From positions 560,625 through 624,624 of the forward strand of contig NZ_LMCM01000001.1 of assembly GCF_001426245.1 (NCBI RefSeq): a stretch of DNA of 64,000 bases. Reading direction: 5' to 3'. The notes under the pieces were generated by a model. It was not told the origin of the DNA and ran no database searches. It saw nothing but the letters and a program-made list of their open reading frames with translations. This document shows, piece after piece, positions 37,747 to 47,447 of this stretch. The first letter of the stretch is position 1. The number at the start of each line of letters is the position of its first letter. The DNA is from Phycicoccus sp. Root101 (lineage in GTDB: Bacteria > Actinomycetota > Actinomycetes > Actinomycetales > Dermatophilaceae). The position numbers and the translations under genes are program-made.

Positions 37747-38732
37747 CCACCCAGACCACCAGCCCACCCAGGACGCCTCGAGAGGGCGCTCGCATCGAGG
37801 TCCGCGACCTCACCAAGCGCTTCGGCAGCTTCACCGCCGTCGACCATCTGTCCTTCACCGTCGAGCCGGGTCGGATCACCGGCTTCCTCGGCCCCAATGG
37901 AGCCGGCAAGACCACGACGCTCCGGATGCTGCTCGGCCTGATCGCCCCCTCCAGCGGGACGGCCACCATCGGCGGACAGGTGTACCGCGACATCCCGTCA
38001 CCGATGTCCACCGTCGGCTCCGCACTGGAGGCGACCAACTTCCACCCCGGCCGCACGGGCCGCGACCACCTGCGGGTGCTCGGCGACACCATGGGGGTCG
38101 GCAGTGCCCGCGTCGACGAGATGCTCGAGCTCGTGGGCATCCCCGCGGCGGCCCGCAAGCGCGCCGGCGGCTACTCCATGGGCATGCGGCAACGCCTCGG
38201 CCTCGCAGCGGCCATGCTCGGCGACCCGCAGGTGCTCATCCTCGACGAGCCGGCCAACGGCCTGGACCCCGAGGGCATCCGCTGGTTGCGCGGCTTCCTG
38301 CGCCACCTGTCCGGCCAGGGGAAGACCGTGCTGATCTCCAGCCACATGCTCCAGGAGGTCGAGCAGACCGTCGACGACGTCGTCATCATCACGAACGGCC
38401 AGCTGGTCAAGCAGGGCACGATGGCCGACCTGCACGGCAGTGGCGGTGCCATCGTGCGCACCAGTGACGCAGACGCCCTCGCGGGTGCGCTCCGCGTCGC
38501 CGACGTCACCAGCACGCCGGCGGACGGCGCCCTGCGCGTCGAGACGTCGGACCTGCGGCTCATCGGCGACGTGGCCCTGCGCGCGGGACTTCCCGTCTAC
38601 GAGCTGCGCACTGCCACGACCGACCTCGAGGACGTCTTCTTCCAGCTCACCGAAGGCACCAACCGCAACCTCGGAAAGGCGGCCTCCCCCGAACAGGACG
38701 CCGTCACCGGACAGGAAGGGGCGAACGCATGA
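37743..38732 (+). CDS. ABC transporter ATP-binding protein (bacteriocin/drug export type)
   Basis: ATPase of 329 residues of the DrrA/BcrA-like class. It has the Walker A motif GFLGPNGAGKTTTLRMLLGL, the signature YSMGMRQRLGLAAAMLGD, Walker B VLILDEPANGLDPEG and the switch His in VLISSHMLQEVEQTVDD. The ~100-residue C-terminal extension contains LEDVFFQLTEGTNRNLG, common in this subfamily. The permease gene overlaps its stop by 4 nt. It likely exports or protects against a lipophilic compound; the substrate is not deducible. Confidence 0.92.
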   Translation: MTTQTTSPPRTPREGARIEVRDLTKRFGSFTAVDHLSFTVEPGRITGFLGPNGAGKTTTLRMLLGLIAPSSGTATIGGQVYRDIPSPMSTVGSALEATNFHPGRTGRDHLRVLGDTMGVGSARVDEMLELVGIPAAARKRAGGYSMGMRQRLGLAAAMLGDPQVLILDEPANGLDPEGIRWLRGFLRHLSGQGKTVLISSHMLQEVEQTVDDVVIITNGQLVKQGTMADLHGSGGAIVRTSDADALAGALRVADVTSTPADGALRVETSDLRLIGDVALRAGLPVYELRTATTDLEDVFFQLTEGTNRNLGKAASPEQDAVTGQEGANA

Positions 38733-39535
38733 CCGCCGCAGTCCGCGCAGAGTTCCGCAAGTTCTTCACGACCCGGTTGTGGTGGGGCATGGCCATCGCC
38801 ATCCTCGTCGCCGGCGCCGGCCTCGCCGTGCTCTTCGGCTTCCTCCTCACGCAGGCACCCGATCCCACGGGCAGCAACGACGGCGCTCCCACGGGTACAC
38901 CCGAGCAGATCGCGAACAGCGTCTACACCAGCGGCCTGCAGGTCGGTTACCTGCTGCTGCTGGTCATCGGGGTCATGCAGATCGGGTCCGAGTACCGGCA
39001 CAAGACGATCACGAGCACCCTCCTGAGCGTGCCCAAGCGGGTGCGCGTGATGGGCGCCAAGGTCATCGCCCTGCTGGGCATCGGCGCCATCTACGGCCTG
39101 ATCTCGCTCGTCGCCTCAGTGGTGGCCGGCGCCATCGTCCTGAACGCCCGGGGCTTCGAGGCGTTCCCGAGCTCGGGGGTCTTCCGCACCCTCGCGCTCA
39201 GCCTGCTCGTGCTGGGGCTCTGGGCCCTCATCGGTCTGGGCGCGGGCATCCTCATCCCCAACCAGGTCGCCGCTCTGCTCATCTCCGTGGGCGTCGCCTG
39301 GATCGTCGAGCCCATCGCCGGCGTGCTCCTCGGGCTCTGGGACTGGGGCCGCGAGCACATCGTCGAGTACCTGCCCACCGCCGCCTCGCAGGCCATCATC
39401 AACGGCGTCACCCAGGGGGGCCCGAACGCCGCACCTCGCCTCGAGTGGTGGGCGGCCGCCCTCGTGCTCGCCGCGTATGCGGCGGTGCTGGCGGGACTGG
39501 GTTCCCTGCGGACCATCCGCAGCGACATCAGCTGA
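38729..39535 (+). CDS. ABC-2 type transporter permease
   Basis: Membrane partner of the upstream ATPase: 268 residues, six predicted helices (about 18-40, 70-88, 107-138, 152-175, 180-206, 240-260). The N-terminus (MTAAVRAEFRKFFTTRLWWG) and GSEYRHKTITSTLLSVPKR, the coupling segment between helices 2 and 3, are typical of ABC-2 permeases next to BcrA-like ATPases. Translationally coupled to the ATPase by an ATGA overlap. Confidence 0.88.
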   Translation: MTAAVRAEFRKFFTTRLWWGMAIAILVAGAGLAVLFGFLLTQAPDPTGSNDGAPTGTPEQIANSVYTSGLQVGYLLLLVIGVMQIGSEYRHKTITSTLLSVPKRVRVMGAKVIALLGIGAIYGLISLVASVVAGAIVLNARGFEAFPSSGVFRTLALSLLVLGLWALIGLGAGILIPNQVAALLISVGVAWIVEPIAGVLLGLWDWGREHIVEYLPTAASQAIINGVTQGGPNAAPRLEWWAAALVLAAYAAVLAGLGSLRTIRSDIS

Positions 39536-39561
39536 CACGGGCGCGTCCGCAACCCGCTCGT

Positions 39562-39591
39562 GGGGCCGGTTTCCGTCAGGGAGCCGGCCCC
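39562..39591 (+). terminator. Hairpin after the ABC permease
   Basis: GGGGCCGG (39562-39569) pairs with CCGGCCCC (39584-39591), and inner bases can extend the stem with mismatches. It lies 26 nt after the stop and is followed by the over-represented motif GCGGCATAC. Confidence 0.65.
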
Positions 39592-39685
39592 GCGGCATAC
39601 CCGCAGGTCGGACGGGGTGCACGCAGTGACCCGGATCGCGTCCGAATCGGGTCAACCCGCCTGCCCCTGAGCACGCGGACGGGGA

Positions 39686-39691
39686 TAGGCT
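39686..39691 (+). promoter_or_regulatory. Candidate -10 element of kgd
   Basis: TAGGCT, followed at once by the perfect palindrome GGGTGCACCC (39692-39701), a possible operator at the transcription start. It would give a leader of about 45 nt before the GTG at 39744. Confidence 0.5.
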
Positions 39692-39743
39692 GGGTGCACC
39701 CATTGCCCGTCATTGTCGACGCTACGAAAGAGGCGTATCCGCC

Positions 39744-42700
39744 GTGCCCGACCAGTCCCCGACCAGCGACCCCATGGCGGCCTTCGGGCCGAACGAGTGG
39801 CTCGTGGACGAGCTCTACGAGCAGTACCAGAACGACAAGAACTCCGTCGACAAGGCGTGGTGGTCGTTCTTCGAGGACTACACGCCGTCGGATGGTGGTG
39901 GCGGCAACGGGTCCACGCCTTCCAACGGAGCGCCCAACGGGACCGCCGCGAAGCCGGCCGCCGCCACACCGGCCCCGGCTGCTGCCACACAGGCGCCGGC
40001 TGCTGCGAAGCCGGCCGCCGCGAAGCCTGCGGAGCAGGCCCCCGCGAAGCCGGCCAGCGCCCCCGCGAGCACCGGGACGGCCTCCTCGGCCACCGACTCC
40101 GGCAAGGCCCAGGCCACGAGCACCGACCGCTCGGACGCCAAGACGGACACCGCGGTCGCCGACAAGCCCGAGGACAAGGAGGCGGCGGCCGCCAAGGAGC
40201 AGCCCAAGCCCCGCGAGCCGCAGGCGCCGAAGTCGACCGGCCCGGTCAACCAGGACGAGGTCAAGCCGCTGCGCGGCGCGAGCGCCCGCACGGTGACCAA
40301 CATGGAGTCGTCGCTGACGGTCCCCACGGCGACCAGCGTCCGCGCCGTCCCCGCCAAGCTGCTCATCGACAACCGGGTCGTCATCAACAACCACCTGGCC
40401 CGCTCGCGCGGCGGCAAGGTGTCGTTCACCCACCTCATCGGCTACGCCCTGGTCAAGGCGCTGGGCCACATGCCGGAGATGAACAACGGCTACACCACCG
40501 ACGAGAAGGGCAAGCCCGCTCTCGTCGTCCCCGGGCACGTCAACCTGGGCCTCGCCATCGACATGGCCAAGCCGGACGGCACCCGCCAGCTGCTCGTGCC
40601 GTCGATCAAGTCCGCCGAGTCGATGGACTTCGCCCACTTCTGGACCGCCTACGAGGACGTCGTCAAGAAGGCCCGTGGCGGCAAGCTCACCGTCGAGGAC
40701 TTCCAGGGCACCACGCTGACCCTGACCAACCCCGGCACCATCGGCACCGTCCACTCGGTCCCGCGCCTGATGTCCGGGCAGGGCGCCATCATCGGCGTCG
40801 GCGCGCTGGAGTACCCCGCCGAGTGGCAGGGCGCGAGCCAGGAGACGCTCAACCGCAACGCCGTCTCCAAGATCCTCACGCTGACCAGCACGTACGACCA
40901 CCGCATCATCCAGGGTGCGCAGTCCGGTGACTTCCTGCGGATCGTGCACCAGCTGCTGCTCGGCGAGAACGGCTTCTACGACGAGATCTTCGAGAGCCTG
41001 CGCCTGCCGTACGAGCCGGTCCGCTGGGTCCGCGACATCTCCGCGCACCACGACGACGACGTCAACAAGACGGCCCGGGTCCAGGAGCTCATCCACGCCT
41101 ACCGCGTCCGCGGCCACCTCATGGCCGACACGGACCCGCTGGAGTACCGCCAGCGCCGCCACCCCGACCTCGACGTGACGTCGCACGGGCTCACGCTCTG
41201 GGACCTCGAGCGTGACTTCGCGACCGGCGGCTTCGGCGGGGCGCCGATGCTGCGCCTGCGCAAGATCCTCGGCATCCTGCGTGACTCCTACTGCCGCACC
41301 ATCGGCACCGAGTACATGCACATCCAGGACCCCGAGCAGCGACGCTGGCTCCAGTCCAAGATCGAGGTCGGCTACGCCAAACCCGGCCCCGACGAGCAGC
41401 TGCGGATCCTGCGGCGCCTCAACGCCGCCGAGGCGTTCGAGACGTTCCTGCAGACCAAGTTCGTCGGCCAGAAGCGGTTCAGCCTCGAGGGTGGCGAGTC
41501 CGTCATCGCGCTGCTCGACCGGATCCTGTGCCGCGCCGCCGCCGACTCCATGGACGAGGTGTGCATCGGTATGCCGCACCGCGGGCGCCTCAACGTGCTC
41601 GCCAACATCGCGGGCAAGTCCTACGGCCAGATCTTCCGTGAGTTCGAGGGCAAGCAGGACCCCAAGTCCGTGCAGGGCTCCGGCGACGTGAAGTACCACC
41701 TGGGCACCGAGGGCGAGTTCGTCGCCGAGGACGGCAGCAAGACCAAGGTCTACCTCGCCGCCAACCCCTCCCACCTCGAGGCCGTCAACCCGGTCCTCGA
41801 GGGCATCACGCGGGCCAAGCAGGACCGCCTCGACCTCGCGGGCGAGGACTTCACGGTCCTGCCGCTGCTCATGCACGGTGACGCGGCGTTCGCGGGTCAG
41901 GGCGTGGTCGCCGAGACGCTGAACCTCTCCCAGCTGCGCGGCTACCGCACCGGCGGCACCATCCACGTCGTCATCAACAACCAGGTCGGCTTCACCACGT
42001 CGCCCAGCGCCTCGCGTTCGTCGACCTACTCGACCGACGTGGCCCGCATGATCCAGGCGCCGATCTTCCACGTGAACGGCGACGACCCCGAGGCCTGCGT
42101 CCGGGTCGCCGAGCTCGCGTACGAGTTCCGCCAGGAGTTCAACAAGGACGTCGTCATCGACATGGTGTGCTACCGCCGCCGTGGCCACAACGAGGGCGAC
42201 GACCCGTCGATGACCCAGCCGCTGATGTACAACCTCATCGAGGCCAAGCGCTCGGTCCGCAAGCTCTACACCGAGGCCCTCATCGGCCGCGGTGACATCG
42301 GCCAGGAAGAGGCCGAGGCGGCGCTGCGCGACTACCAGCAGCAGCTCGAGCGCGTGTTCGTCGAGACCAAGGCCGCCCTCAAGGAGGCCGCCTCCCAGGA
42401 AGCGGTCGACCCGACGCTGGCCGGGACCGACGCCGAGGGCCACTCCGGCCTCGAGCCGCCGTCGGCCCAGGCCAAGGACCAGACGACCCGCTCCGCCCAG
42501 GAGACGGCCATCTCCAGCGACCTGCTGCAGCACATCGGTGATGCGTTCGTGAACCCGCCGCAGGGCTTCACGGTGCACCCGAAGCTGGCCCAGGCCATGG
42601 AGAAGCGAGCCGCCTCGACGCGCGAGGGTGGCATCGACTGGGCCACCGGCGAGCTCATGGCGTTCGGTTCCCTGCTCATGGAGGGCACGCCGGTCCGCCT

Positions 42701-43667
42701 CGCCGGCCAGGACAGCCGCCGTGGCACGTTCGTCCAGCGGCACGCCGTGCTGATCGACAAGCACACCGCGGAGGAGTGGACCCCACTGCTCTACCTCGGC
42801 GACGGGCAGGCCCGGTTCTGGGTCTACGACTCGCTGCTGTCGGAGTTCGCGGCCATGGGCTTCGAGTACGGCTACTCCGTCGAGCGCCCCGACGCCCTCG
42901 TCCTGTGGGAGGCGCAGTTCGGCGACTTCTTCAACGGCGCCCAGACCATCGTCGACGAGTTCATCTCCTCCTCGGAGCAGAAGTGGGGCCAGCGCTCGTC
43001 CGTCGTGCTGCTGCTCCCCCACGGCTACGAGGGCCAGGGACCGGACCACTCCTCCGCCCGCATCGAGCGCTTCCTGCAGATGTGCGCCGAGGACAACATG
43101 ACGGTCGCCTACCCGTCGACCCCGGCCAGCTACTTCCACCTGCTGCGCCGTCAGGCCTACGCCCGTCCGCGTCGTCCGCTCATCGTCTTCACCCCGAAGT
43201 CGATGCTGCGCCTCAAGGCCGCGAGCAGCATGCCGGAGGACTTCACCACCGGCACGTTCCGTCCGGTCCTCCCCGACCGCCGCGAGCTCGACGCCGCAGC
43301 CGTGACCCGGGTCCTGCTGGCGAGCGGCAAGGTCGTCTACGACCTCGAGGCTGCCCGCGACAAGGCCGACGACGGCACGACGGCGATCGTCCGGGTCGAG
43401 CAGCTCGCCCCGCTGCCCGCCAAGGAGATCGCCGCCGAGCTGGCCAAGTACCCGAACGCCGACGTCGTCTGGGTCCAGGACGAGCCGCGCAACCAGGGCG
43501 CGTGGCCCTTCATGGCGCTCAACCTGCCGCAGGCCCTCGCCGACCTCGGCGAGCAGCGTGCGCTGCAGATCGTCTCGCGCAAGGCCTCGGCCTCGCCCGC
43601 GACCGGCTCGAGCAAGCGCCACGCCGAGCAGCAGAACGAGCTGATCACCTCGGCCCTGCGCCAGTGA
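39744..43667 (+). CDS. kgd: Multifunctional 2-oxoglutarate dehydrogenase/decarboxylase (fused E2o-like and E1o)
   Basis: TCA-cycle enzyme (Kgd/OdhA) of 1307 residues. It begins with an E1-type N-terminal segment ([18 protein letters not shown]), followed by a ~120-residue Ala/Pro/Lys linker (about 50-170) and an acyltransferase (E2-like) core without lipoyl domain (about 180-410), ending in [17 protein letters not shown]. The E1 part has [14 protein letters not shown], the ThDP/Mg motif [26 protein letters not shown] and [20 protein letters not shown]. This fusion is an actinobacterial hallmark; in relatives it is inhibited by the FHA protein OdhI/GarA. GTG start with AAAGAGG 11 nt upstream; an ATG at 39774 is an alternative. 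Confidence 0.97.
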   Translation: MPDQSPTSDPMAAFGPNEWLVDELYEQYQNDKNSVDKAWWSFFEDYTPSDGGGGNGSTPSNGAPNGTAAKPAAATPAPAAATQAPAAAKPAAAKPAEQAPAKPASAPASTGTASSATDSGKAQATSTDRSDAKTDTAVADKPEDKEAAAAKEQPKPREPQAPKSTGPVNQDEVKPLRGASARTVTNMESSLTVPTATSVRAVPAKLLIDNRVVINNHLARSRGGKVSFTHLIGYALVKALGHMPEMNNGYTTDEKGKPALVVPGHVNLGLAIDMAKPDGTRQLLVPSIKSAESMDFAHFWTAYEDVVKKARGGKLTVEDFQGTTLTLTNPGTIGTVHSVPRLMSGQGAIIGVGALEYPAEWQGASQETLNRNAVSKILTLTSTYDHRIIQGAQSGDFLRIVHQLLLGENGFYDEIFESLRLPYEPVRWVRDISAHHDDDVNKTARVQELIHAYRVRGHLMADTDPLEYRQRRHPDLDVTSHGLTLWDLERDFATGGFGGAPMLRLRKILGILRDSYCRTIGTEYMHIQDPEQRRWLQSKIEVGYAKPGPDEQLRILRRLNAAEAFETFLQTKFVGQKRFSLEGGESVIALLDRILCRAAADSMDEVCIGMPHRGRLNVLANIAGKSYGQIFREFEGKQDPKSVQGSGDVKYHLGTEGEFVAEDGSKTKVYLAANPSHLEAVNPVLEGITRAKQDRLDLAGEDFTVLPLLMHGDAAFAGQGVVAETLNLSQLRGYRTGGTIHVVINNQVGFTTSPSASRSSTYSTDVARMIQAPIFHVNGDDPEACVRVAELAYEFRQEFNKDVVIDMVCYRRRGHNEGDDPSMTQPLMYNLIEAKRSVRKLYTEALIGRGDIGQEEAEAALRDYQQQLERVFVETKAALKEAASQEAVDPTLAGTDAEGHSGLEPPSAQAKDQTTRSAQETAISSDLLQHIGDAFVNPPQGFTVHPKLAQAMEKRAASTREGGIDWATGELMAFGSLLMEGTPVRLAGQDSRRGTFVQRHAVLIDKHTAEEWTPLLYLGDGQARFWVYDSLLSEFAAMGFEYGYSVERPDALVLWEAQFGDFFNGAQTIVDEFISSSEQKWGQRSSVVLLLPHGYEGQGPDHSSARIERFLQMCAEDNMTVAYPSTPASYFHLLRRQAYARPRRPLIVFTPKSMLRLKAASSMPEDFTTGTFRPVLPDRRELDAAAVTRVLLASGKVVYDLEAARDKADDGTTAIVRVEQLAPLPAKEIAAELAKYPNADVVWVQDEPRNQGAWPFMALNLPQALADLGEQRALQIVSRKASASPATGSSKRHAEQQNELITSALRQ

Positions 43668-43713
43668 CCCGTCGCTGCCCCTGACCACCGGGGTGATGAC
43701 CCGCACGCACGAC

Positions 43714-43755
43714 GTATGCCGCGTGGCCCCGACGACCTCGGGCCGCGCGGCATAC
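43714..43755 (+). terminator. Hairpin terminator after kgd
   Basis: A 16-bp stem (43714-43729 with 43740-43755, one G.T-type mismatch) and a 10-nt loop. Each arm carries one copy of the over-represented motif GTATGCCGCG / CGCGGCATAC. No U-run follows. Confidence 0.75.
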
Positions 43756-43779
43756 GCATGCTTGACGTGTTGACACGCC

Positions 43780-43809
43780 TTGACGTTCGAACACCTGTTC
43801 GAATAGGAT
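43780..43809 (+). promoter_or_regulatory. SOS promoter with LexA box in the -35/-10 spacer
   Basis: -35 TTGACG (43780-43785), 18-bp spacer, -10 TAGGAT (43804-43809). The spacer (43786-43803) is exactly the palindrome TTCGAACACCTGTTCGAA, which contains the Gram-positive/mycobacterial LexA consensus TCGAAC-N4-GTTCGA. A bound LexA would cover the whole promoter. The ATG of the HNH gene follows the -10 by 5 nt. Confidence 0.88.
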
Positions 43810-43814
43810 GGCCC

Positions 43815-45158
43815 ATGGCCATCGCTCCCCTGCACCCCTCGCCCCCGCTCGCGGTGGCCGATGGCGTGCGTCAGGTGCACAGGGTGCTCGACCGCTGCGA
43901 CACCGTGCCCGCGCTGTCCGGAGCCGCGGCGGCGAGCCTGCTGGGCGAGGTCGACCGAGCGGTGACGCGACTGCAGTCGATGAAGCTGGCCCTGGTCGCG
44001 CGGGCGCACGAGGCGCAGGTGGCCGACGAGGCGGGGATGACCGGGACCGCGGCGTGGTTGGCTGCCAGGTCGCGGTCCGACGGAGCATCCGCCGCGAGGG
44101 ATCTGCGGCTGGCGACCGCTCTCGACGGCGGGTTGGTGCAGACCCGCCGAGCACTGGCGGAGGGTCACGTCTCGACCGAGCACGCCCATGTCATCGCCAG
44201 AGCAGCCGAGCAGCTGCCGCCGGCGCTGGGCGACGATGAACGCGAGGCCATCGAGGGTGCTCTCGTCGCCGCGGCGAAGCGCGTCGACCCGGTCGCGTTG
44301 CGCAAGGTGGCCCGCAGGTCGCTCGAGGCCGCGCGACGCGGTGCAGCCGAGGTCGACGCCCACGAGGACGCAGTCCTGCGCAGCGAGGAGGCCGCGGCCC
44401 TCGCCGCCACCAAGCTGACGCTGCACGACAATCGTGACGGCACCATGACCGGGCACTTCACCGTTCCCACCCTCGCCGGCCAGATCCTGAAGAAGGTCGT
44501 CCAGCAGATCGCCTCACCCCGGCGGTTCGCCCAGCGTGCGGCACTCGAGGCCCGGGCCGATGCCGCGGGCCGCAGACGACGAGCCGACTCATCAGCCTCT
44601 GAGGTGGCGGAGGCGATCTGGGAGCGGTTCCGGACCGAGGACCTCGACTGGTCGCAGAAGTACGGTCGTGCGTTCGTCGAGCTGGTCGAGCACCTGCCCA
44701 CCGACCAGCTGGCCGGCAAGGTCAACGCCACGGTCCTCGTCACGATCGACCACCAGCAGCTCCGGGCCGGGCTCGGCTCCGCCCACCTCGACACCGGGTC
44801 CGACGTGTCAGCGTCCCAGGCCCGCCGGCTGGCCTGCGGCGCCGGGCTGGTCCCCGCAGTCCTGGGTGGCCCGTCCCAGGTGCTCGACCTGGGACGGAGC
44901 CAACGCTTCTTCACCGAAGCACAGCGAGTGGCACTGGCCCTGACCTACGACACCTGCGCTGCCGACGACTGCGACCGGCCGTACGCCTGGACCGAGCACC
45001 ACCACGAGGACCCCTGGGCGTCGGGTGGAGCGACCGACCTCGACTAGGCAGTCCCCCTCTGCGCCTTCCATCATCAGCGCATTCACGACCCCAACTACCA
45101 CCATCGCCTCACCCGGGAGGGCCGGCGCAAGCGCGTCGCCTTCGTGCGGCGGCCCTAG
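43815..45158 (+). pseudogene. DUF222/HNH endonuclease (13E12-repeat type), interrupted by an in-frame amber codon
   Basis: The reading frame runs 447 codons, but codon 411 is TAG (45045-45047). The first 410 residues are the DUF222 helical region (EVDRAVTRLQSMKLALVARA, EGHVSTEHAHVIARAAEQLP) and the start of the nuclease domain (CDRPYAWTEHHHEDPWASGG then ATDLD). Past the stop the same frame continues AVPLCAFHHQRIHDPNYHHR then LTREGRRKR to a second TAG. The HNH domain is therefore cut between its first His cluster and the rest of the active site. One base change from AAG, or two from AAC, would make the stop. Intact relatives are LexA-controlled in mycobacteria, and a perfect SOS promoter lies upstream here. 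Readthrough or a sequencing error are alternatives. Confidence 0.85.
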
Positions 45159-45198
45159 GTCCGCGGAGAGTGCGCGACGAGGTTCGCCAGGGCGTGCG

Positions 45199-45331
45199 TG
45201 ACCGGAGCATGCCCATCGGGGCCGCATCCCTGACCGGAGCGTGCGCGTAGGCGGGCTGCATTCCTGACCGGAGCGTGCGCGTGGGCGGGCTGCATTCCTG
45301 ACCGGAGCGTGCCCGTGGGCGGGCGCGTTCG
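45199..45331. repeat. 34-bp degenerate tandem repeat, four units
   Basis: Units start TGACCGGAGC at 45199 (32 bp, most diverged), 45231, 45265 and 45299. The two middle units differ at one base (TGCGCGTAGG vs TGCGCGTGGG). It is intergenic, between the HNH pseudogene and the DUF6104 gene, and ends near a bulged hairpin (about 45333-45356). No gene is seen in 45159-45435. Confidence 0.88.
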
Positions 45332-45423
45332 TGCCGTGCGGAGCACGGGCACGGTCCGGGTCCGACCGCGCCCTGCAGCCACCACGTCCGCGTGGCCTCG
45401 TCAGCGGCAGGCGTGCACCCCGT

Positions 45424-45429
45424 TAACCT
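45424..45429 (+). promoter_or_regulatory. -10 element of the DUF6104 gene (leaderless start)
   Basis: TAACCT, 6 nt (TGCAGC), then GTG at 45436; no SD. Confidence 0.55.
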
Positions 45430-45435
45430 TGCAGC

Positions 45436-45615
45436 GTGTACTTCACGGATCGCGGAATCGAGGAGCTCGCCACCCGGCGGGGAGAGGAAGAGGTCTCGTT
45501 CGAGTGGCTCGCGGAGCAGCTGCGGACGTTCGTCGACCTCAACCCCGAGTTCGAGACCCCCGTCGAGCGGCTGGCCACCTGGCTGGCCCGGCTCGACGAC
45601 GATGACGACGAGTGA
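45436..45615 (+). CDS. DUF6104-type small acidic protein
   Basis: Small protein of 59 residues starting MYFTDRGIEELATRRGEEEV, then SFEWLAEQLRTFVDLNPEFE and TPVERLATWLARLDDDDDE. It is strongly acidic and helical, without membrane or catalytic motifs. Short proteins of this sequence type occur downstream of the 2-oxoglutarate dehydrogenase gene in Streptomyces and relatives (annotated DUF6104, from memory); function unknown. The GTG start fits a leaderless mRNA. Here the HNH pseudogene and repeat array separate it from kgd, so a broken ancestral neighbourhood is possible. Confidence 0.82.
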   Translation: MYFTDRGIEELATRRGEEEVSFEWLAEQLRTFVDLNPEFETPVERLATWLARLDDDDDE

Positions 45616-45660
45616 CGTCGGTGGCCGCTGGTCACCGAAGACGATGATGAGGACTGACGC

Positions 45661-46311
45661 GTGAGCGACCCCACCTTCACCCCGAGCGCTGAGTTCCAGG
45701 TGGCCGACGACGGGCCCCGTGACGTCGGTCTGGTCTTCCTCGGCGCCTCCCTCGTCGCGGGAGTCGGCGACCCCAAGGGCCAGGGCTGGGTCTCGCGCGT
45801 CGTGGGCCGCACCCACCACCCGGACCTGTCCCTCACCGCCTACAACCTCGGGGTTCGCGGTGACACCACGGCCGACCTGCTCGCCCGGTGGCAGGCCGAG
45901 TGCGCCCCGCGGTGGGCGGGGCGTCAGGAGAAGCGGCTCGTCGTCTCGGTGGGCGGCAACGACGCGGCCTCGGGGGTGACGCTGGCGCGGCACCGGCTCA
46001 ACCTCGCCAACATCCTCGACGATGCCGCGAGCAGTGGGATCGGGACCTTCGTGGTCGGTCCGCCGCCCTCGGACGACGATGACCTCAACACCAAGCTCGA
46101 CGTGCTCGTCGAGGCGCAGGCCGACGTCTGCTCCCGTCGTGGTGTGCAGTTCGTCGACTGCTTCAGCCCCCTGCTCGGTCACGAGCAGTGGCGCACGGAC
46201 CTGGCCGCCAGCCGGGTGCCGCACCACCCCGGACAAGCCGGCTACGGGCTGATCGCCTGGCTGGTGCTGCACAACGGCTGGTACGACTGGCTGCAGATCT
46301 CCCCCAGCTGA
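45661..46311 (+). CDS. SGNH/GDSL-type hydrolase
   Basis: Cytoplasmic esterase/lipase-like protein of 216 residues with the SGNH blocks. Block I is VFLGASLVAGVGDPKGQGWV (nucleophile Ser in GAS), where classic GDSL reads GDS. The oxyanion Gly is in YNLGVRGDTTADLLARW, block III is VVSVGGNDAASG (Asn), and block V is VPHHPGQAGYGLIAW (His; Asp is replaced by His two residues before). No signal peptide. Substrate unknown. GAGGA lies 7 nt before the GTG start. Confidence 0.85.
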   Translation: MSDPTFTPSAEFQVADDGPRDVGLVFLGASLVAGVGDPKGQGWVSRVVGRTHHPDLSLTAYNLGVRGDTTADLLARWQAECAPRWAGRQEKRLVVSVGGNDAASGVTLARHRLNLANILDDAASSGIGTFVVGPPPSDDDDLNTKLDVLVEAQADVCSRRGVQFVDCFSPLLGHEQWRTDLAASRVPHHPGQAGYGLIAWLVLHNGWYDWLQISPS

Positions 46312-46324
46312 CCGCCGCGACGAC

Positions 46325-46357
46325 GAAGGCTCCCCGCGCAGTGCGCAGGGAGCCTTC
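46325..46357. terminator. Bidirectional hairpin between SGNH and MDR genes
   Basis: GAAGGCTCCC (46325-46334) pairs with GGGAGCCTTC (46348-46357), with an inner GCGC/GCGC pair. It lies between two converging genes and can serve both strands. Confidence 0.8.
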
Positions 46358-46380
46358 CGTGTCCGCAGACCGCGCGGCGG

Positions 46381-47352
46381 TCAGCTCACGGTGAAGACGA
46401 CCTTGCCGAAGACGTCACCGCCCGCCATGGTGGCGAACCCGTCGCGCGCCTGCTCCAGCGGCATCACCGAGTCGACGACGGGTTCGATCCCCTTGTGGGT
46501 CACGAACGCCGCGAGCCGCTCGAGCTCCGACCGCGTCCCCATCGTCGAACCGAGGACCCGGAGCTGCTTGAAGAAGATCTTGGTGAGCTCCGCCTTGGCC
46601 GGGGCGTCGCCGGAGGTGGCACCGCTGATGACGATGGCGCCACCGGGGTTCAGGGAGTTGACCGAGTGCGACCAGGTGGCGGCACCGACGGTCTCCATGA
46701 CGGCGTCGACGCGCTCGGGCAGCCGCTCCCCGCTGGCGAACGCCCGGTCGGCCCCGATGTCGACGGCCCGCTTGCCCTTGGCCTCGTCGCGGGTGGTCAC
46801 CCACATCCGGTAGCCCGCGGCCTCGCCGAGCTGGACGAGCGCGGTCGCCACACCGCCGCCCGCTCCTTGGACGAGGACGGTGGCGCCCGGGGCGAGCCCG
46901 GCCTGGGTGAAGAGCATCCGGTAGGCCGTGAGCCAGGCCGTCGACAGGCAGGCCGCGTGCTCCCACGACAGGCCCTCGGGCTTGGGCACGAGGTTGCCGG
47001 TGGGCACCGCGACCTGTTGCGCCAGGGTGCCGTCGTGCAGCTCGGAGAGCAGCGTGCGGCGCGGGTCGAGCGTCTCGTCGCCGCGCCAGCCGTCGCTCGG
47101 GACGACCGCGTGGACGATCACCTCGTTGCCGTCGGGGTCCACTCCGGCGCCGTCGCAGCCGAGGATCATCGGCAGCCGGTCGGCCGGCAGACCCACCCCG
47201 CGCAGCGACCAGACGTCGTGGTGGTTGAGACCGGCCGTCCTGAGGCTGACGGTCGTCCAGCCCTCGCGGGCCTGCGGTTCGGGACGTTCCCCGACCTCGA
47301 GGCCGGACAGCGGGTCGTCGGCGGACTGGCGGGCAGCGTAGACAGCGAGCAT
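46381..47352 (-). CDS. MDR-family zinc-binding/quinone oxidoreductase-like protein
   Basis: Medium-chain dehydrogenase/reductase of 323 residues. It has the N-terminal GroES-like fold (SLRTAGLNHHDVWSLRGVGL, LGCDGAGVDPDG), the dinucleotide loop VLVQGAGGGVATALVQLGEA and the end VMPLEQARDGFATMAGGDVF with GKVVFT. The cysteine ligands of the structural zinc site are missing, so it is closer to the zinc-free quinone oxidoreductase branch. Substrate unknown. TAGGGT lies 6 nt upstream of the ATG; the intervening CGAGGC could also serve as an SD. Confidence 0.87.
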   Translation of the reverse strand: MLAVYAARQSADDPLSGLEVGERPEPQAREGWTTVSLRTAGLNHHDVWSLRGVGLPADRLPMILGCDGAGVDPDGNEVIVHAVVPSDGWRGDETLDPRRTLLSELHDGTLAQQVAVPTGNLVPKPEGLSWEHAACLSTAWLTAYRMLFTQAGLAPGATVLVQGAGGGVATALVQLGEAAGYRMWVTTRDEAKGKRAVDIGADRAFASGERLPERVDAVMETVGAATWSHSVNSLNPGGAIVISGATSGDAPAKAELTKIFFKQLRVLGSTMGTRSELERLAAFVTHKGIEPVVDSVMPLEQARDGFATMAGGDVFGKVVFTVS

Positions 47353-47358
47353 GCCTCG

Positions 47359-47364
47359 ACCCTA
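47359..47364 (-). promoter_or_regulatory. -10 element of the MDR gene
   Basis: TAGGGT, 6 nt (CGAGGC), then ATG at 47352. Fits a leaderless start. Confidence 0.5.
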
Positions 47365-47447
47365 ACGGCGGCACGGCGCCATCGCCCGGGAGTGTGGCCC
47401 TCGTCGCGAAGGTGACCGACGCGGGTCGGAAAAGTGTCCGGAGAGCG

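Noticed and set aside
39576-44456. A very long minus-strand open frame opposite kgd
   Set aside because: High GC removes stops from antisense frames. Composition (His/Arg/Val/Asp-rich), lack of motifs and the certain kgd gene on the other strand rule it out.
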